Assembly (NCBI RefSeq): GCF_016807805.1
Contig: NZ_CP063362.1
Coordinates: 3,700,501-3,764,500, forward strand
DNA length: 64,000 bases
Direction: 5' to 3'
From: Xanthobacter dioxanivorans
Lineage (GTDB): Bacteria > Pseudomonadota > Alphaproteobacteria > Rhizobiales > Xanthobacteraceae
The translations under genes and the position numbers were made by a program. Below, piece by piece: positions 8,473 through 17,556 of the stretch; positions within the stretch are counted from its first letter, which is position 1, and the number at the start of each line of letters is the position of its first letter. The notes below the pieces were generated by a model that searched no databases, was not told the DNA's origin, and saw only the letters and a program-made list of their open reading frames with translations.

Positions 8473-9012
8473 ATGACGGCTATTGCAGATACGCCTTTCG
8501 GCAAGCTCGACACCGAAGGCCGGCTTTTGAAGCCTCTCCTGAACGCCGATACCCACGTTGCCGGTCGCTTCGGCTATCGCGGCGAGATTTCCTACGATGG
8601 TCCCGAGACCGTCATCAAGGAGGTCTTTTCCGTTTCTGAAAGCGGTAAGCCGGGGATCGGTTTCCTCGCCGGGTCAATTGCAAATTATGAAACCCTGCCC
8701 AAACTCGTTGAGAGCTTCGGAGCGGCACTCGATGCGGATGGAAATTATTTCATCTATATCGCCGATCTGCCGCAGGGAAACCGGCTGTTCATACGATTTG
8801 GAGATGTGAAGATATTCGCAATCTTCATTGACGAAACGTCGGTATACAATGAGCTTATCGATACATTTTATGTCGATAAGGTAAAGTTGAAGAAGTTCGA
8901 CACGGCCGCCAAGCTTGATGCGCTCGCTGACGTTGGTCTGAAATATTCTTCTCTCTCGGATTATAAGGAAGTATCTTATGAGGATGGGTTGAAGATCAAG
9001 AATGCCAGCTGA
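8473..9012 (+). CDS. Orphan low-GC hypothetical protein
   Basis: A 179-residue protein of unknown function. The frame is open from a GTG at 8404, but the ATG at 8473 follows a GAAGAGGG site and starts a normal-looking sequence (MTAIADTPFGKLD). There is no signal peptide and no membrane segment. The second half is rich in K, D, Y, I and F, with many AT-ending codons (aat, tat, ata, aag), unlike its GC-rich neighbours. A strong terminator follows at 9068, so it is a single-gene unit. The composition and the tRNA gene 460 bp downstream suggest acquisition by transfer. I recognise no family. Confidence 0.6.
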   Translation: MTAIADTPFGKLDTEGRLLKPLLNADTHVAGRFGYRGEISYDGPETVIKEVFSVSESGKPGIGFLAGSIANYETLPKLVESFGAALDADGNYFIYIADLPQGNRLFIRFGDVKIFAIFIDETSVYNELIDTFYVDKVKLKKFDTAAKLDALADVGLKYSSLSDYKEVSYEDGLKIKNAS

Positions 9013-9470
9013 TTGGTGATCTGGCATTCCCATCTTGGCGCGATTTGTTTTTCGTGTCCTATTATAGGCCCCGCTTCGGCGGGGCTTTTCTTTGTACCCT
9101 TTTCAGCCCAACGCCCCGCGCGCGGTCCGGCCTACCCCATCGGCGTGGAAGACGATGCCGGTCTGGCGTGCTTTCCCGATGGCGCGCGCGGACGGGGATC
9201 GGCCCGCAGCGCCTCGTCGGTGCGAAGCTTCCCGTGGCGCCCGCGTCCGCTCGCAGGCAAGGCGCCCCGCGCCGTGGGATGATTTACGGATGTGGGCCAC
9301 GTCACGGCCTATCCTGCGCTGGTGGATCAACCGAGCCGGATGGAGCCCATCTGTCGCGGTCAAGCTGCTCGAACACGAGTGGAACGGACGGCGGGTCCAG
9401 GGCCAGCCACCGGCTACCTTCAGGCCGCGTTTTGGCCCTGAAACTTGCTCTGCTGCCGGACGCTGGAAAA
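9013..9470. other. Gene-free region between orphan gene and tRNA-Val
   Basis: Apart from the terminator at 9068-9089 I see no supported gene. The overlapping open frames here are arginine/proline-rich, and one runs through the tRNA gene. Composition returns to GC-rich after about 9100. I found no direct repeat of the tRNA 3' end that would mark an integrated element. Confidence 0.5.
9068..9089 (+). terminator. Rho-independent terminator
   Basis: A 7-bp stem GCCCCGC/GCGGGGC closed by a TTCG tetraloop, followed by TTTTCTTT. It ends the orphan gene. The same stem-loop is used after ctrA at 58985. Confidence 0.9.
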
Positions 9471-9545
9471 TGGTGGGCGATGCAGGGATTGAACCTGCGA
9501 CCCCTCCCGTGTGAAGGGAGTGCTCTCCCGCTGAGCTAATCGCCC
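9471..9545 (-). tRNA. tRNA-Val (anticodon CAC)
   Basis: On the minus strand the sequence folds as a full cloverleaf: acceptor GGGCGAT/ATCGCCC, D-arm GCTC/GAGC, anticodon stem CTCCC/GGGAG with loop TTCACAC (anticodon CAC, reading GTG), T-arm GCAGG-TTCAATC-CCTGC, and encoded ACCA at the 3' end. The length is 75 bases including CCA. Confidence 0.95.
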
Positions 9546-9646
9546 GCGCCATTGCGAGGAGGGCCGTTTAGAGCCGTGCGGCCCTCCCTGTCAAGTGCGC
9601 GTTGCCAAAGCCGGCGGGTGCGCCCCGCCGGCCTGTGGATGGCCGA

Positions 9647-10375
9647 TCAGGCCGCGCCGCGGGCGAGCAGGGCATCCACGGCTTTTTCCAGCTCGTCGAA
9701 ATGGTGGATCAGCACGTCCGCGCCGAGCGCGTGGGGAGGTGTCTCGGTATAGCCGAACGAGACCGCCACCACCGGCACCCCGGTCGCGCGTGCGGTGAGC
9801 ACGTCGGTGATGCTGTCGCCCACCATGATCGCCTGTGCCGCCGAGCCGCCCGCGGCGCTGATGGTGGAGAGGAGCGGCAGCGGGTCCGGCTTGCTGCGCG
9901 CATAGGTATCGGCGCCGGTGATGACAGAGAATCGCTTGGTCAGGTCGAGGGCGTCGAGCAGCAGCCGCGCCAGGTGTTCCAGCTTGTTGGTGCACACGGC
10001 GAGGCAGGCGCCCTTCGCCTCCAGCCGGTCCAGCGCCTCGATGAGGCCGGGGAAGGGGCGCGAGCTGTCGGCGATGTGCTCGGCATAATGAGCGATGAAC
10101 TGCTGCGTCATCGCCGCCACTTCCTCGTCGGGCAGCACCAGGCCCTCGCTCTTCAGGCCGCGCACGATGAGCAGGCGGGCCCCGCCCCCGATCATGTTGC
10201 GCGCGGCCGCGCGGTCCACCGGCGGGATCTTGTGGGTGGAGAGCACGAGGTCGAGGGCATCGAGCAGATCGGGCGCGGTATCGACGAGGGTGCCGTCGAG
10301 GTCGAAGGCGACCAAGGGGCGGCTCGGGGAAAGGGGCGTGGGGGGAAGGCGATTGGGGGGAAGGGGAGTGGTCAT
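9647..10375 (-). CDS. gph: Phosphoglycolate phosphatase-like HAD hydrolase
   Basis: A 242-residue HAD-superfamily phosphatase. The catalytic motif DLDGT (D25, D27) is near the N-terminus, the TNK motif II and the lysine of motif III (SKPDPLPL) follow, and the motif IV acids are in MVGDSITD. The cap placement and sequence fit Gph, which removes 2-phosphoglycolate. I start at the ATG at 10375, because the upstream extension to 10507 is arginine-rich. The gene stands alone between tRNA-Val and a divergent secreted-protein gene. Other HAD substrates cannot be excluded. Confidence 0.85.
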   Translation of the reverse strand: MTTPLPPNRLPPTPLSPSRPLVAFDLDGTLVDTAPDLLDALDLVLSTHKIPPVDRAAARNMIGGGARLLIVRGLKSEGLVLPDEEVAAMTQQFIAHYAEHIADSSRPFPGLIEALDRLEAKGACLAVCTNKLEHLARLLLDALDLTKRFSVITGADTYARSKPDPLPLLSTISAAGGSAAQAIMVGDSITDVLTARATGVPVVAVSFGYTETPPHALGADVLIHHFDELEKAVDALLARGAA

Positions 10376-10539
10376 GCAGGCGTCTCCTCGGGGGCAGTCA
10401 AGGTGTTGGGGGCGCCGTCCCCACCCTCTGCCATAAATCCTGCCGCTTTTCCGCGCGAGCGTCGCCCCGTCCATGTGGCTGCGGCCGCGTGGCGCAGTCC
10501 CGGCCAAGGGTCGGGGTGCGCGGACACAAGGAGGGATGA

Positions 10540-10995
10540 ATGCAGGGCGTTATTCTCGGACAGGCATGCAAGCGGGGCCATATGTTCGCGGTGGTGGTTG
10601 CCGGCCTGTGCGGCATGGCCGGGTTGCTGGCGGGGGCCGGTGGCGCACGCGCGCAGCAGCCGGGCAGTGCGGGCTACGATTTCGCCGCCCCGCCATCGGC
10701 GCAGGCGAACCGCGTGTTCGGCGTCAACCGCCAGACCGGCGAGATGAACGCCTGCCAGTTCGAGCGCCCGGAGGGAAATCCCGTGGGCGTCACGCGGTGC
10801 TTCACCCAGGGACAGGGCGCCGGCCCTCTGCAAGCGGGCGACTACGTCCTCGTCCCCACCCGATACGAGGGCGAGACCGGCGTGTTCCGCGTCAACCGCG
10901 CCACCGGCGAAATGAGCATCTGCTACGTGCGCGAGGTGCCGGGGGTGAAGGGCGCGGTCGAATCCCTCCTGGTGTGCACGGCCCCGGCGCGGTGA
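10540..10995 (+). CDS. Secreted protein with two internal VNRxTGEM repeats
   Basis: A 151-residue exported protein of unknown function. An AGGAGGG ribosome site precedes the ATG, and a hydrophobic signal sequence (about residues 14-38) ends in ARA-Q. The mature part contains two copies of a unit of about 40 residues: RVFGVNRQTGEMNACQFE...CF and GVFRVNRATGEMSICYVRE...VCT. Each repeat carries a cysteine pair that could form a disulfide in the periplasm. It is followed 135 bp later by rpiA on the same strand, with no evident functional link. Confidence 0.65.
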   Translation: MQGVILGQACKRGHMFAVVVAGLCGMAGLLAGAGGARAQQPGSAGYDFAAPPSAQANRVFGVNRQTGEMNACQFERPEGNPVGVTRCFTQGQGAGPLQAGDYVLVPTRYEGETGVFRVNRATGEMSICYVREVPGVKGAVESLLVCTAPAR

Positions 10996-11130
10996 GGCGT
11001 CGCGCCGCTTGTCGCCGGAGCGGATCGGGGCTAGAGGCGGGGAGGGCGGCGCAGCCGTCCCCTTGGCAACGATGAGCCATCCCGGTCGTCCCGGTCGCCG
11101 CCGGACGCTGCAGGGGCGGCCGGAACGGAA

Positions 11131-11841
11131 ATGTCCATGCCCCCCGAAGACCTCAAGCGCCGCGCCGCCGCCCATGCCCTCACCTATGTGACCGACGGCA
11201 TGCGCCTCGGCCTCGGCACGGGGTCCACCGCCCGCCACTTCGTGGAGCTCCTGGCGGAAAAGGTGCGCGACGGCCTCACCATCCTGGGCGTGCCCACGTC
11301 CCAGCAGACGCTGGAGCAGGCGGTGTCCCTCGGCGTGCCGATCGCCACCCTCGACGAGGCGGGCGAGCTTGACCTGTGCGTGGACGGCGCCGACGAGATC
11401 GGCCCCGGCCTCGCGCTGGTGAAGGGCGGCGGCGGCGCGCTGCTGCGCGAGAAGATCGTCGCCCGTGCCGCGCGCGAGATGGTGGTGATCGCTGATGCAT
11501 CCAAGAAGGTCGACGTTCTCGGCCGCTTTCCCCTGCCCATCGAGGTGGTGGATTTCGGCGTCGTGTCCATCGAGCGCCATGTGAGCGAGGCGGTGCGTGC
11601 CGCCGGTTGCGAGGGACCGGTGACGGTGCGCCGCGACCGGGACGGCCATCCTTTCGTCACCGATCAGGGGCACCTGATCCTCGATGCCCATCTCGGTCGC
11701 ATTCCCGACCCGGCCCGCCTCGCGCGTGCGCTGGAGGAGGTGCCCGGGGTGGTCGAGCACGGTCTCTTCCTCGGCCTCGCGCGGCGTGCCGTCCTGGCCG
11801 GGCCGGACGGTGTCATCGTGCTGGAACACGGCAGCTTCTAG
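11131..11841 (+). CDS. rpiA: Ribose-5-phosphate isomerase A
   Basis: A 236-residue cytosolic enzyme that interconverts ribose 5-phosphate and ribulose 5-phosphate in the pentose phosphate pathway. The family hallmarks are all present: the LGTGST phosphate loop, VDGADEI with catalytic acids, and [12 protein letters not shown]. Its length is normal for RpiA. A DUF2059 secreted-protein gene follows 23 bp later and may be co-transcribed. Confidence 0.97.
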   Translation: MSMPPEDLKRRAAAHALTYVTDGMRLGLGTGSTARHFVELLAEKVRDGLTILGVPTSQQTLEQAVSLGVPIATLDEAGELDLCVDGADEIGPGLALVKGGGGALLREKIVARAAREMVVIADASKKVDVLGRFPLPIEVVDFGVVSIERHVSEAVRAAGCEGPVTVRRDRDGHPFVTDQGHLILDAHLGRIPDPARLARALEEVPGVVEHGLFLGLARRAVLAGPDGVIVLEHGSF

Positions 11842-11864
11842 TTTTCCTCTTTCCGGAGAAATCC

Positions 11865-12425
11865 ATGCGCGTTTCCCTTCCGGTCGCTTTCAAGCGTGCC
11901 ACCACCACCCGGCTCGTGCTTGCGATGGCCCTCGCGGTCGCTGGCGCGCCGGCGCTCCTGAGCCTGCCGGCCAGCGCGCAGCAGGCCGCCCCGGCGGTCA
12001 AGCCTCCGAGTGCGGCGCAGATGCAGCTGTCGCGCGAGCTCGTTGCCGTGAACGGTGAGGCGCGCATCTTCGACGGCGTGATCGCGAATGTGGTCGAGCA
12101 GGCCGCCCGCCGTCTCCTTCAGACCAACCCGGACCTGGCCAAGCAGCTCGGGGAGGTCGGGATGCAGGTGGCCACCGATCTCGAGAAGCGCAAAGCCGAG
12201 GTCGTCGACATTTTCGCCAGCGTCTATGCCAGCCGCTTCTCCGAGGCGGAACTCAAGGATGCCATCGCCTTCTACCGTACCCCCACCGGCGCGAAGCTGG
12301 TGCAGGAGCGCCCGGCGATCTTCCAGGATGCCATGAAGGGCGTCCAGACCTGGAGCGCCCAGGTGGGCAACGAGGCATCGGAGCGTATCCGCGCCGAGAT
12401 GAAGAAGCGCGGCGTCAATCTGTGA
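11865..12425 (+). CDS. DUF2059 secreted protein
   Basis: A 186-residue exported protein with a signal peptide (hydrophobic residues about 18-40, ending ASA-Q). The mature part is helical and matches the DUF2059 pattern, including the EAELKDAIAFYRTPTGAKLVQERP segment typical of that family. Function is unknown; members occur in the periplasm of Proteobacteria. The ATG at 11865 follows CCGGAG. The gene sits 23 bp after rpiA and ends before a bidirectional hairpin. Confidence 0.85.
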   Translation: MRVSLPVAFKRATTTRLVLAMALAVAGAPALLSLPASAQQAAPAVKPPSAAQMQLSRELVAVNGEARIFDGVIANVVEQAARRLLQTNPDLAKQLGEVGMQVATDLEKRKAEVVDIFASVYASRFSEAELKDAIAFYRTPTGAKLVQERPAIFQDAMKGVQTWSAQVGNEASERIRAEMKKRGVNL

Positions 12426-12434
12426 CCCCGGTGG

Positions 12435-12460
12435 CGTGATCCGGGCGGGACCGGATCACG
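12435..12460. terminator. Hairpin between convergent genes
   Basis: A perfect 10-bp inverted repeat (CGTGATCCGG / CCGGATCACG) with a 6-nt loop lies between the ends of the DUF2059 gene and the leftward glycosyltransferase gene. There is no T-run, so it is a terminator candidate on position and stem strength only. Confidence 0.45.
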
Positions 12461-12503
12461 CCCGCTTGCCGGTCATGCCGGCTGATCCCCGCCGCGATGC
12501 CCG

Positions 12504-14624
12504 TCAGACGGTGTCGGTCCGCGGTTCCCGCGCCCCCTCCGGCTCCGGCGACTGGGCCGCGAACAGGCTCTTGCGGCTGAGGTTGGGGCTGTAGTGCGGG
12601 TCCACGACGGTGGAAGTGTGCCAGATGGCCTCCATCCGTGCCCGCTGCGCCTTCAGCCGCTCGCGATGCGCCTTGGAGCGCTTTTTTCCGCGTGATGCGG
12701 ATTCGTGGTGCAGCAGCACGGCGAAGGGCGTGAACACCACGTCGTACCCCGCCCGCCGCGCCCGCAGGCACAGATCGATATCGTTGCAGTCCTCGGCGAA
12801 GCGCTCGGCGTCGAGCGGGCCGATGGTGTCCCAGACATCACGCCGGATCAGCAGGCAGGCGGCGGTAACCGCGGAGAGGTTCTGCCGCACCAGGAGGCGA
12901 TCCTCATAGCCCGGCGCATCGGCCGCGCTGTGGGCAAACCAGTGGTCGGCATAGCGGAACAGCCCGACGATGGCGCCGGCATGCTGCACCGTGCGCTCGG
13001 GAAACAGCAGCTTCGCCCCGACGATCCCGGCCTTCGGCAGGGCGGCGAGGGCGACCATTTCCGAAAGCCAGCCGCCATCCACCACCTCGATGTCGTTGTT
13101 GAGGAGGAGGATCAGCTCGCCGCGCGCTGCCGCGACGCCGAGATTGCAGATGCGCGGAAAGTTGAAGCCGCCGTCGTCCCGCACCACGGTGGTCTGCGGC
13201 CACAGGCCCTTGATCTCCTCGAACAGGTCGAACGTCTCCGGTTCCACCGAGCCGTTGTCGACGACGATGATCTCGAAGGTCCGATAGTCCGTTCGCGCGA
13301 TGAGCGAGCGCAGGGCGGTGCCCAGCAGCGCCGCCCGGTCGCGGGTCGGCACCACGATGGAGACCAGGGGCGCTGTGTCGGGCACCGGATAAATCGGCCT
13401 CAGGTGCCGCCCGCCGACGACCTCCACCGGCACGCCGAGCCGTTGCGCCAGGGCCCGCGACGCCGGGCCGATGGCGCCCGGCGCGAAGCCCGGCGGCCGG
13501 CCCTCGATGCCGAAGGCGACGCGCGGGATGTGGCGGATGCGGGCGGGGTCGAGGCCGGCGATGTGGCGCAGGAGCAGGTCGTAAACCGCCGCCGGACCCG
13601 CGCCTTCCGACAGGCCGAGGCGCAGGGCGTCGGCGCGGGGCAGGGCCGCGAAGCCGGCGAGATAGCCTGAGGCTTCCATCAGGTGCCGGTTGAAGGCAGG
13701 GTGAAAGACACCGTGGAGCGGGGTTCCGTCCGCATCCAGGCGCTCCTCGTCGGCATAAGCGAGGGCGCAGTCGCGATGGCGGGCGAAGGTGGAGCGGATG
13801 AGCGCCACCGCATCCCGCGTCGGCTTCCCGGCCGCATCGAGGAACAGGACGAGGCCGCCCGCGGCGGCCTGGAGGGCGGAGGAAAGGGCCTCCACTCCCG
13901 GGGTGGAGGCGGGAATCACCTGCGCTCCGGCGGCGGCAAGGACGTCGGCCTCCTGCGGCAGGCGCTCCGGCGGCAGGGCCACCACCCACTCGAAGGCGTG
14001 ATCCGTCTGCGCGGCGAGGGCGTGGGCGCAACGGGCGAGCGCCGCCGGCGTGACGGTGGAGGCATCCGACACCAGGCTGAGGCGCGGCGCGGCCTCGCTC
14101 GCCGGCACGGTGCGGAAATCGTCCACGAAGCGGGCGCGGAAAGCGCGATAGCGCGCCGCCTCGCCGCGCCTGCGGGCGGGAGAGGCGGAGATCCGCGCGT
14201 GGAGGGCTCCGCGCAGGGTCCGCGCGGCGATGCCTGCCGCCTTCCAGCGCCGGCCCGATCCGGTGTCGGGGAAGCGCCCGTTGGCGAAGGCATGCAGCTT
14301 GAGGGCCACCTTTTGCACCGGGAAGTATCCGAGCCGCACCGCGGCAAGGTCGCCCGCGCCGGCCACCTCCAGGGTCCTGGCGCCCGGTGGCAGGAACACC
14401 ACGAACGGGCCCGTCGCGCCCAGTGTCTCGCGCGCCAGCGCGGCGCCGGCCCGGTCACGCACCACGAGATCCAGCGCGCGATCCGCCCCCGCCGCCTCCA
14501 GCACCAGCGGCAAACCGTGCCGGATCGCCCTGAGGCGCAGCAGGAGCGGCAGCCGGAAGCACCTTCGCCCGTCCGCTGCTGGCGCGCTCGCGAGCCACAG
14601 CGGGGGAATTGCGGTCTCAGCCAT
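12504..14624 (-). CDS. Large two-domain family 2 glycosyltransferase
   Basis: A 706-residue protein. After an N-terminal region of about 170 residues there are two GT-A-like units. The first (about 180-400) is degenerate, with LVLFLDAAGKPTRDA and YADEERLD. The second (about 430-670) is a canonical GT2 domain opening VSIVVPTRDRAALL, with a nucleotide/metal-binding LLLNNDIEVVDGGWLSEM. It ends with a C-terminal ELLHHE-type segment (AVLLHHESASRGKKRS). Such proteins build surface polysaccharides from nucleotide sugars in the cytoplasm. The start at 14624 is chosen over 14729 because homology-like sequence begins there. It is divergent from gor. Confidence 0.85.
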   Translation of the reverse strand: MAETAIPPLWLASAPAADGRRCFRLPLLLRLRAIRHGLPLVLEAAGADRALDLVVRDRAGAALARETLGATGPFVVFLPPGARTLEVAGAGDLAAVRLGYFPVQKVALKLHAFANGRFPDTGSGRRWKAAGIAARTLRGALHARISASPARRRGEAARYRAFRARFVDDFRTVPASEAAPRLSLVSDASTVTPAALARCAHALAAQTDHAFEWVVALPPERLPQEADVLAAAGAQVIPASTPGVEALSSALQAAAGGLVLFLDAAGKPTRDAVALIRSTFARHRDCALAYADEERLDADGTPLHGVFHPAFNRHLMEASGYLAGFAALPRADALRLGLSEGAGPAAVYDLLLRHIAGLDPARIRHIPRVAFGIEGRPPGFAPGAIGPASRALAQRLGVPVEVVGGRHLRPIYPVPDTAPLVSIVVPTRDRAALLGTALRSLIARTDYRTFEIIVVDNGSVEPETFDLFEEIKGLWPQTTVVRDDGGFNFPRICNLGVAAARGELILLLNNDIEVVDGGWLSEMVALAALPKAGIVGAKLLFPERTVQHAGAIVGLFRYADHWFAHSAADAPGYEDRLLVRQNLSAVTAACLLIRRDVWDTIGPLDAERFAEDCNDIDLCLRARRAGYDVVFTPFAVLLHHESASRGKKRSKAHRERLKAQRARMEAIWHTSTVVDPHYSPNLSRKSLFAAQSPEPEGAREPRTDTV

Positions 14625-14788
14625 GGGCCTGTCTTTGCATTTGCCCGCCTTGAAGCACTCAAATGCCGCCCCTGCAAGCGCGCAGCCGTGACCGCGCGAT
14701 CGCTTGACGGCGGGGCAGGGGTCCTTCAAGTCACGCGTTCAAAGTCGAAGGCGCGACTGTGCGCGGTCGCGGAAGCCGGGAGCTCGGC

Positions 14789-16147
14789 ATGGCACAGCGG
14801 GAAGTGGATCTGTTCGTCATCGGCGCCGGGTCGGGCGGCGTCCGCGCGGCGCGGATCGCGGCACAATATGGCGCCAAGGTGATGATGGCGGAGGAGTACC
14901 GCATCGGCGGCACCTGCGTCATCCGTGGCTGCGTGCCCAAAAAGCTGTTCGTCTATGCCGGGCGGTTCGCCCACGATCTCGAGGACATGGCCGGGTTCGG
15001 CTGGCGCGTGAGCGAGCACGAGTTCGACTGGCTCACCCTCGTCGCCAACAAGGACAAGGAGATCGCCCGGCTGGAAGGCATCTACCGCCGCAATGCGGAA
15101 AATGCCGGCGTGGAGGTGGTCGCCTCCCGTGCCGTGGTGGCCGGACCGAACACGGTGCGGATCCTCTCCACCGGCGAGGAGATCACGGCGCGCTACATCC
15201 TCGTCGCCACCGGCGCGCATCCGGCGCTGGGGCCGGCCATTCCCGGCTGCGAGCTCGCCATCACCTCCAACGAGGCGTTCAACCTCACGCACTTTCCGGA
15301 CCGCATCCTCATCCAGGGGGCGGGCTACATCGCCGTGGAGTTTGCCGGCCTGTTCCGCGCCCTCGGGGCGGATGTGACCCTCGTCTATCGCGGCGACAGG
15401 GTCTTGCGCGGCTTCGACGGCGAGATCCGCGACCATCTGCAGGCCGAGCTCTCTCGCGCCAGCATCCGCCTCGCGCCGGGGTGCACCATCGCGTCGATCG
15501 AGGTCATCGCCGGCGGCAAGCGCGTCGTGCTGTCCGACGGCAGCAGCCTCGAGGTGGACGACGTGATGCTCGCTCTGGGCCGCGTGCCCAATACCCGCAA
15601 TCTCGGCCTGGCCGAGGTCGGCGTCGCCCTCGACGACGTGGGCGCGGTGGTGGTGGACGAGGCCGGCCGCACCAACGTGCCCTCCATCTATGCGGTGGGC
15701 GACGTGACCAACCGCATCAACCTGACCCCGGTCGCCATCCGCGAGGGGCACGCCTTCGCCGACACGGTGTTCGGCAACAAGCCCTGGACGGTGGACCACT
15801 CGCTCGTCGCCACCGCGGTGTTTTCCGAGCCGGAGATCGGCACCGTGGGGCTCACCGAGGAGGCGGCGCGGGCCACCGGGCGCGCCATCGACATCTACAA
15901 GACCTCGTTCCGCCCGCTGAAGGCGACCCTGTCGGGGCGCGAGACGCGCACCTTCATGAAGCTGGTGGTGGACCAGGAGAGCGATCGCGTGCTCGGCTGC
16001 CACATCATGGGCGATGCGGCGTCCGAGATGATCCAGCTCGCCGCGGTGGCGCTGGGGCTGAAGGCGACGAAGGCGGATTTCGACCGCACCGTCGCCGTGC
16101 ATCCCACCTCCGCCGAGGAACTGGTGACGCTGCGCACCAAGGCCTGA
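14789..16147 (+). CDS. gor: Glutathione-disulfide reductase
   Basis: A 452-residue flavoprotein disulfide reductase that regenerates GSH from GSSG with NADPH. FAD motif GAGSGG at residues 12-17, redox cysteines C43 and C48 in GGTCVIRGC, a second nucleotide-binding fold (IQGAGYIAVEFA) and the C-terminal HPTSAEE with the catalytic histidine. The start at 14789 follows a GGGAG site; the open frame begins ten codons earlier. It is convergent with the MFS efflux gene. Confidence 0.95.
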   Translation: MAQREVDLFVIGAGSGGVRAARIAAQYGAKVMMAEEYRIGGTCVIRGCVPKKLFVYAGRFAHDLEDMAGFGWRVSEHEFDWLTLVANKDKEIARLEGIYRRNAENAGVEVVASRAVVAGPNTVRILSTGEEITARYILVATGAHPALGPAIPGCELAITSNEAFNLTHFPDRILIQGAGYIAVEFAGLFRALGADVTLVYRGDRVLRGFDGEIRDHLQAELSRASIRLAPGCTIASIEVIAGGKRVVLSDGSSLEVDDVMLALGRVPNTRNLGLAEVGVALDDVGAVVVDEAGRTNVPSIYAVGDVTNRINLTPVAIREGHAFADTVFGNKPWTVDHSLVATAVFSEPEIGTVGLTEEAARATGRAIDIYKTSFRPLKATLSGRETRTFMKLVVDQESDRVLGCHIMGDAASEMIQLAAVALGLKATKADFDRTVAVHPTSAEELVTLRTKA

Positions 16148-16171
16148 GAAGGCGCAGCTCTCGGGCGGGGC

Positions 16172-17479
16172 TCAGGGATTGTGCCCGAACAGCCGGCCTT
16201 TCTCCGCCCACAGCACCCACCCAAGCGCGATGGCGCCCAGTACCATGTAGCCCAGGCTCAGGGGCAGCACCGTGCCGTCGAAGGCGCGGCCGACGAAGAA
16301 GCCGAGCACCGACGACATCAGGGTGGTGAAGCCGCCGATGAAGGAGGAGGCCGTGCCCGCCACCGCCCCGAGCGGCTCCATGGCCATGGAGTTGAAGTTG
16401 GGCACGGTGAGTGCGAACAGGAACTGGGCCGACGCCACGAGGGCGCAAAACAGCACGAGGGGCGGCTTGCCGTCGAAGGCGAGGCTGGAGCCGACCATCA
16501 GCGCGCCGGTGGCGATGAAGCCGCAGATACCGCCGTGCGAGAGCCGCCGCATGCCCACGCGCCGCACCAGCGAGGCGTTGATGAACGCGGCGACCGCCAT
16601 GATGCCGGCCACTGCCGCGAACGCCACCGGGAACAGGTGACCGAGCTTGTAGATGTCGGTCTGGAAGACCTGCGAGGCCGAGCCCACATAGGCCATCAGC
16701 GATCCCATCATCAGGCCGATGGCCACCGCATAGCCCGCCGACCGGCGCGTGGTGAGGGTGAGCACCACCGCCCGCCCGATGCCGCGCAGCGAGAACGGGA
16801 TGCGGTATTCGGGATGCAGCGTTTCGGGCATGCGCAGGCCGAACCAGACCCACAGCAGCAGCGCCAGCGCCAGCATGGCCACGAAGATGAGGTGCCAGGA
16901 GCCGAAGACGAGGATGACGCTGCCGAGAGCCGGAGCAACGATGGGCACGGTGAGGAAGACCATCATGCTCAGCGACATGATGCGGGCCATCTCGCGCCCC
17001 TCGAAGCGGTCGCGCACGATGGCGATGGCCAGCACCCGCCCCGCCGCCGCTCCCACGCCCTGGATGACGCGGGCCGCGATAAGAACGTTGAAATCGGTGG
17101 TGAACAGGGCGATGAGGCTGCCCGCCGCATAGATGGCGAGGCCGGCGAACAGGATCGGCCGACGGCCCAGCACATCGGACACCGGGCCATAGAAGAACTG
17201 CGCCGCGCCGATGCCGAGCAGGTAGGCATAGACCATCACCTGCACGCGATTGGGATCCGCCAGCGCGAAGTCGGCGCGGATGGCGCCGAAGGCGGGCAGC
17301 AGGTTGTCGATGGAGAAGGCCGTCATTCCCATCAGCAGGGCGATGAGGGCGACGAATTCCGGGAAGGCGGGGCGCAGGGGCTGGGGCGTCCGAGTCTTTC
17401 CGGCGGAGGACTTGGCGGCCGCCTGCCCCGCTCCGGAGGCAGGGTCGCGGGTTGCGGCGGCACGCTGGGGCAGGGACAT
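16172..17479 (-). CDS. Bcr/CflA-family multidrug efflux MFS transporter
   Basis: A 435-residue major facilitator protein with about twelve hydrophobic segments. After a basic cytoplasmic tail of about 40 residues come LLMGMTAFSIDNLLPAFGAIRADF and the MFS signature loop (GPVSDVLGRRPILFAG), typical of the Bcr/CflA subfamily of drug/H+ antiporters. The ATG at 17479 follows GTATCATG and is preferred over the long arginine-rich upstream extension. It lies 77 bp downstream of a small membrane-protein gene on the same strand. The substrate is unknown. Confidence 0.9.
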   Translation of the reverse strand: MSLPQRAAATRDPASGAGQAAAKSSAGKTRTPQPLRPAFPEFVALIALLMGMTAFSIDNLLPAFGAIRADFALADPNRVQVMVYAYLLGIGAAQFFYGPVSDVLGRRPILFAGLAIYAAGSLIALFTTDFNVLIAARVIQGVGAAAGRVLAIAIVRDRFEGREMARIMSLSMMVFLTVPIVAPALGSVILVFGSWHLIFVAMLALALLLWVWFGLRMPETLHPEYRIPFSLRGIGRAVVLTLTTRRSAGYAVAIGLMMGSLMAYVGSASQVFQTDIYKLGHLFPVAFAAVAGIMAVAAFINASLVRRVGMRRLSHGGICGFIATGALMVGSSLAFDGKPPLVLFCALVASAQFLFALTVPNFNSMAMEPLGAVAGTASSFIGGFTTLMSSVLGFFVGRAFDGTVLPLSLGYMVLGAIALGWVLWAEKGRLFGHNP

Positions 17480-17556
17480 GATACGCTCTGGTGTTGGACG
17501 TGTCCCGCAACAGACACGGACTGGACGGGGCGCCGCGCGGGGCGGCAGCCTGAGGG

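Noticed and set aside
9092..9514. A plus-strand frame ending in a GDAGIEPATPPV-like tail
   Set aside because: The tail is a translation of the tRNA-Val gene on the other strand, a known annotation artefact.
9471..9545. tRNA-Val as an attachment site for an island containing the orphan gene
   Set aside because: I found no repeated tRNA 3' end and no integrase gene, so only proximity supports it.
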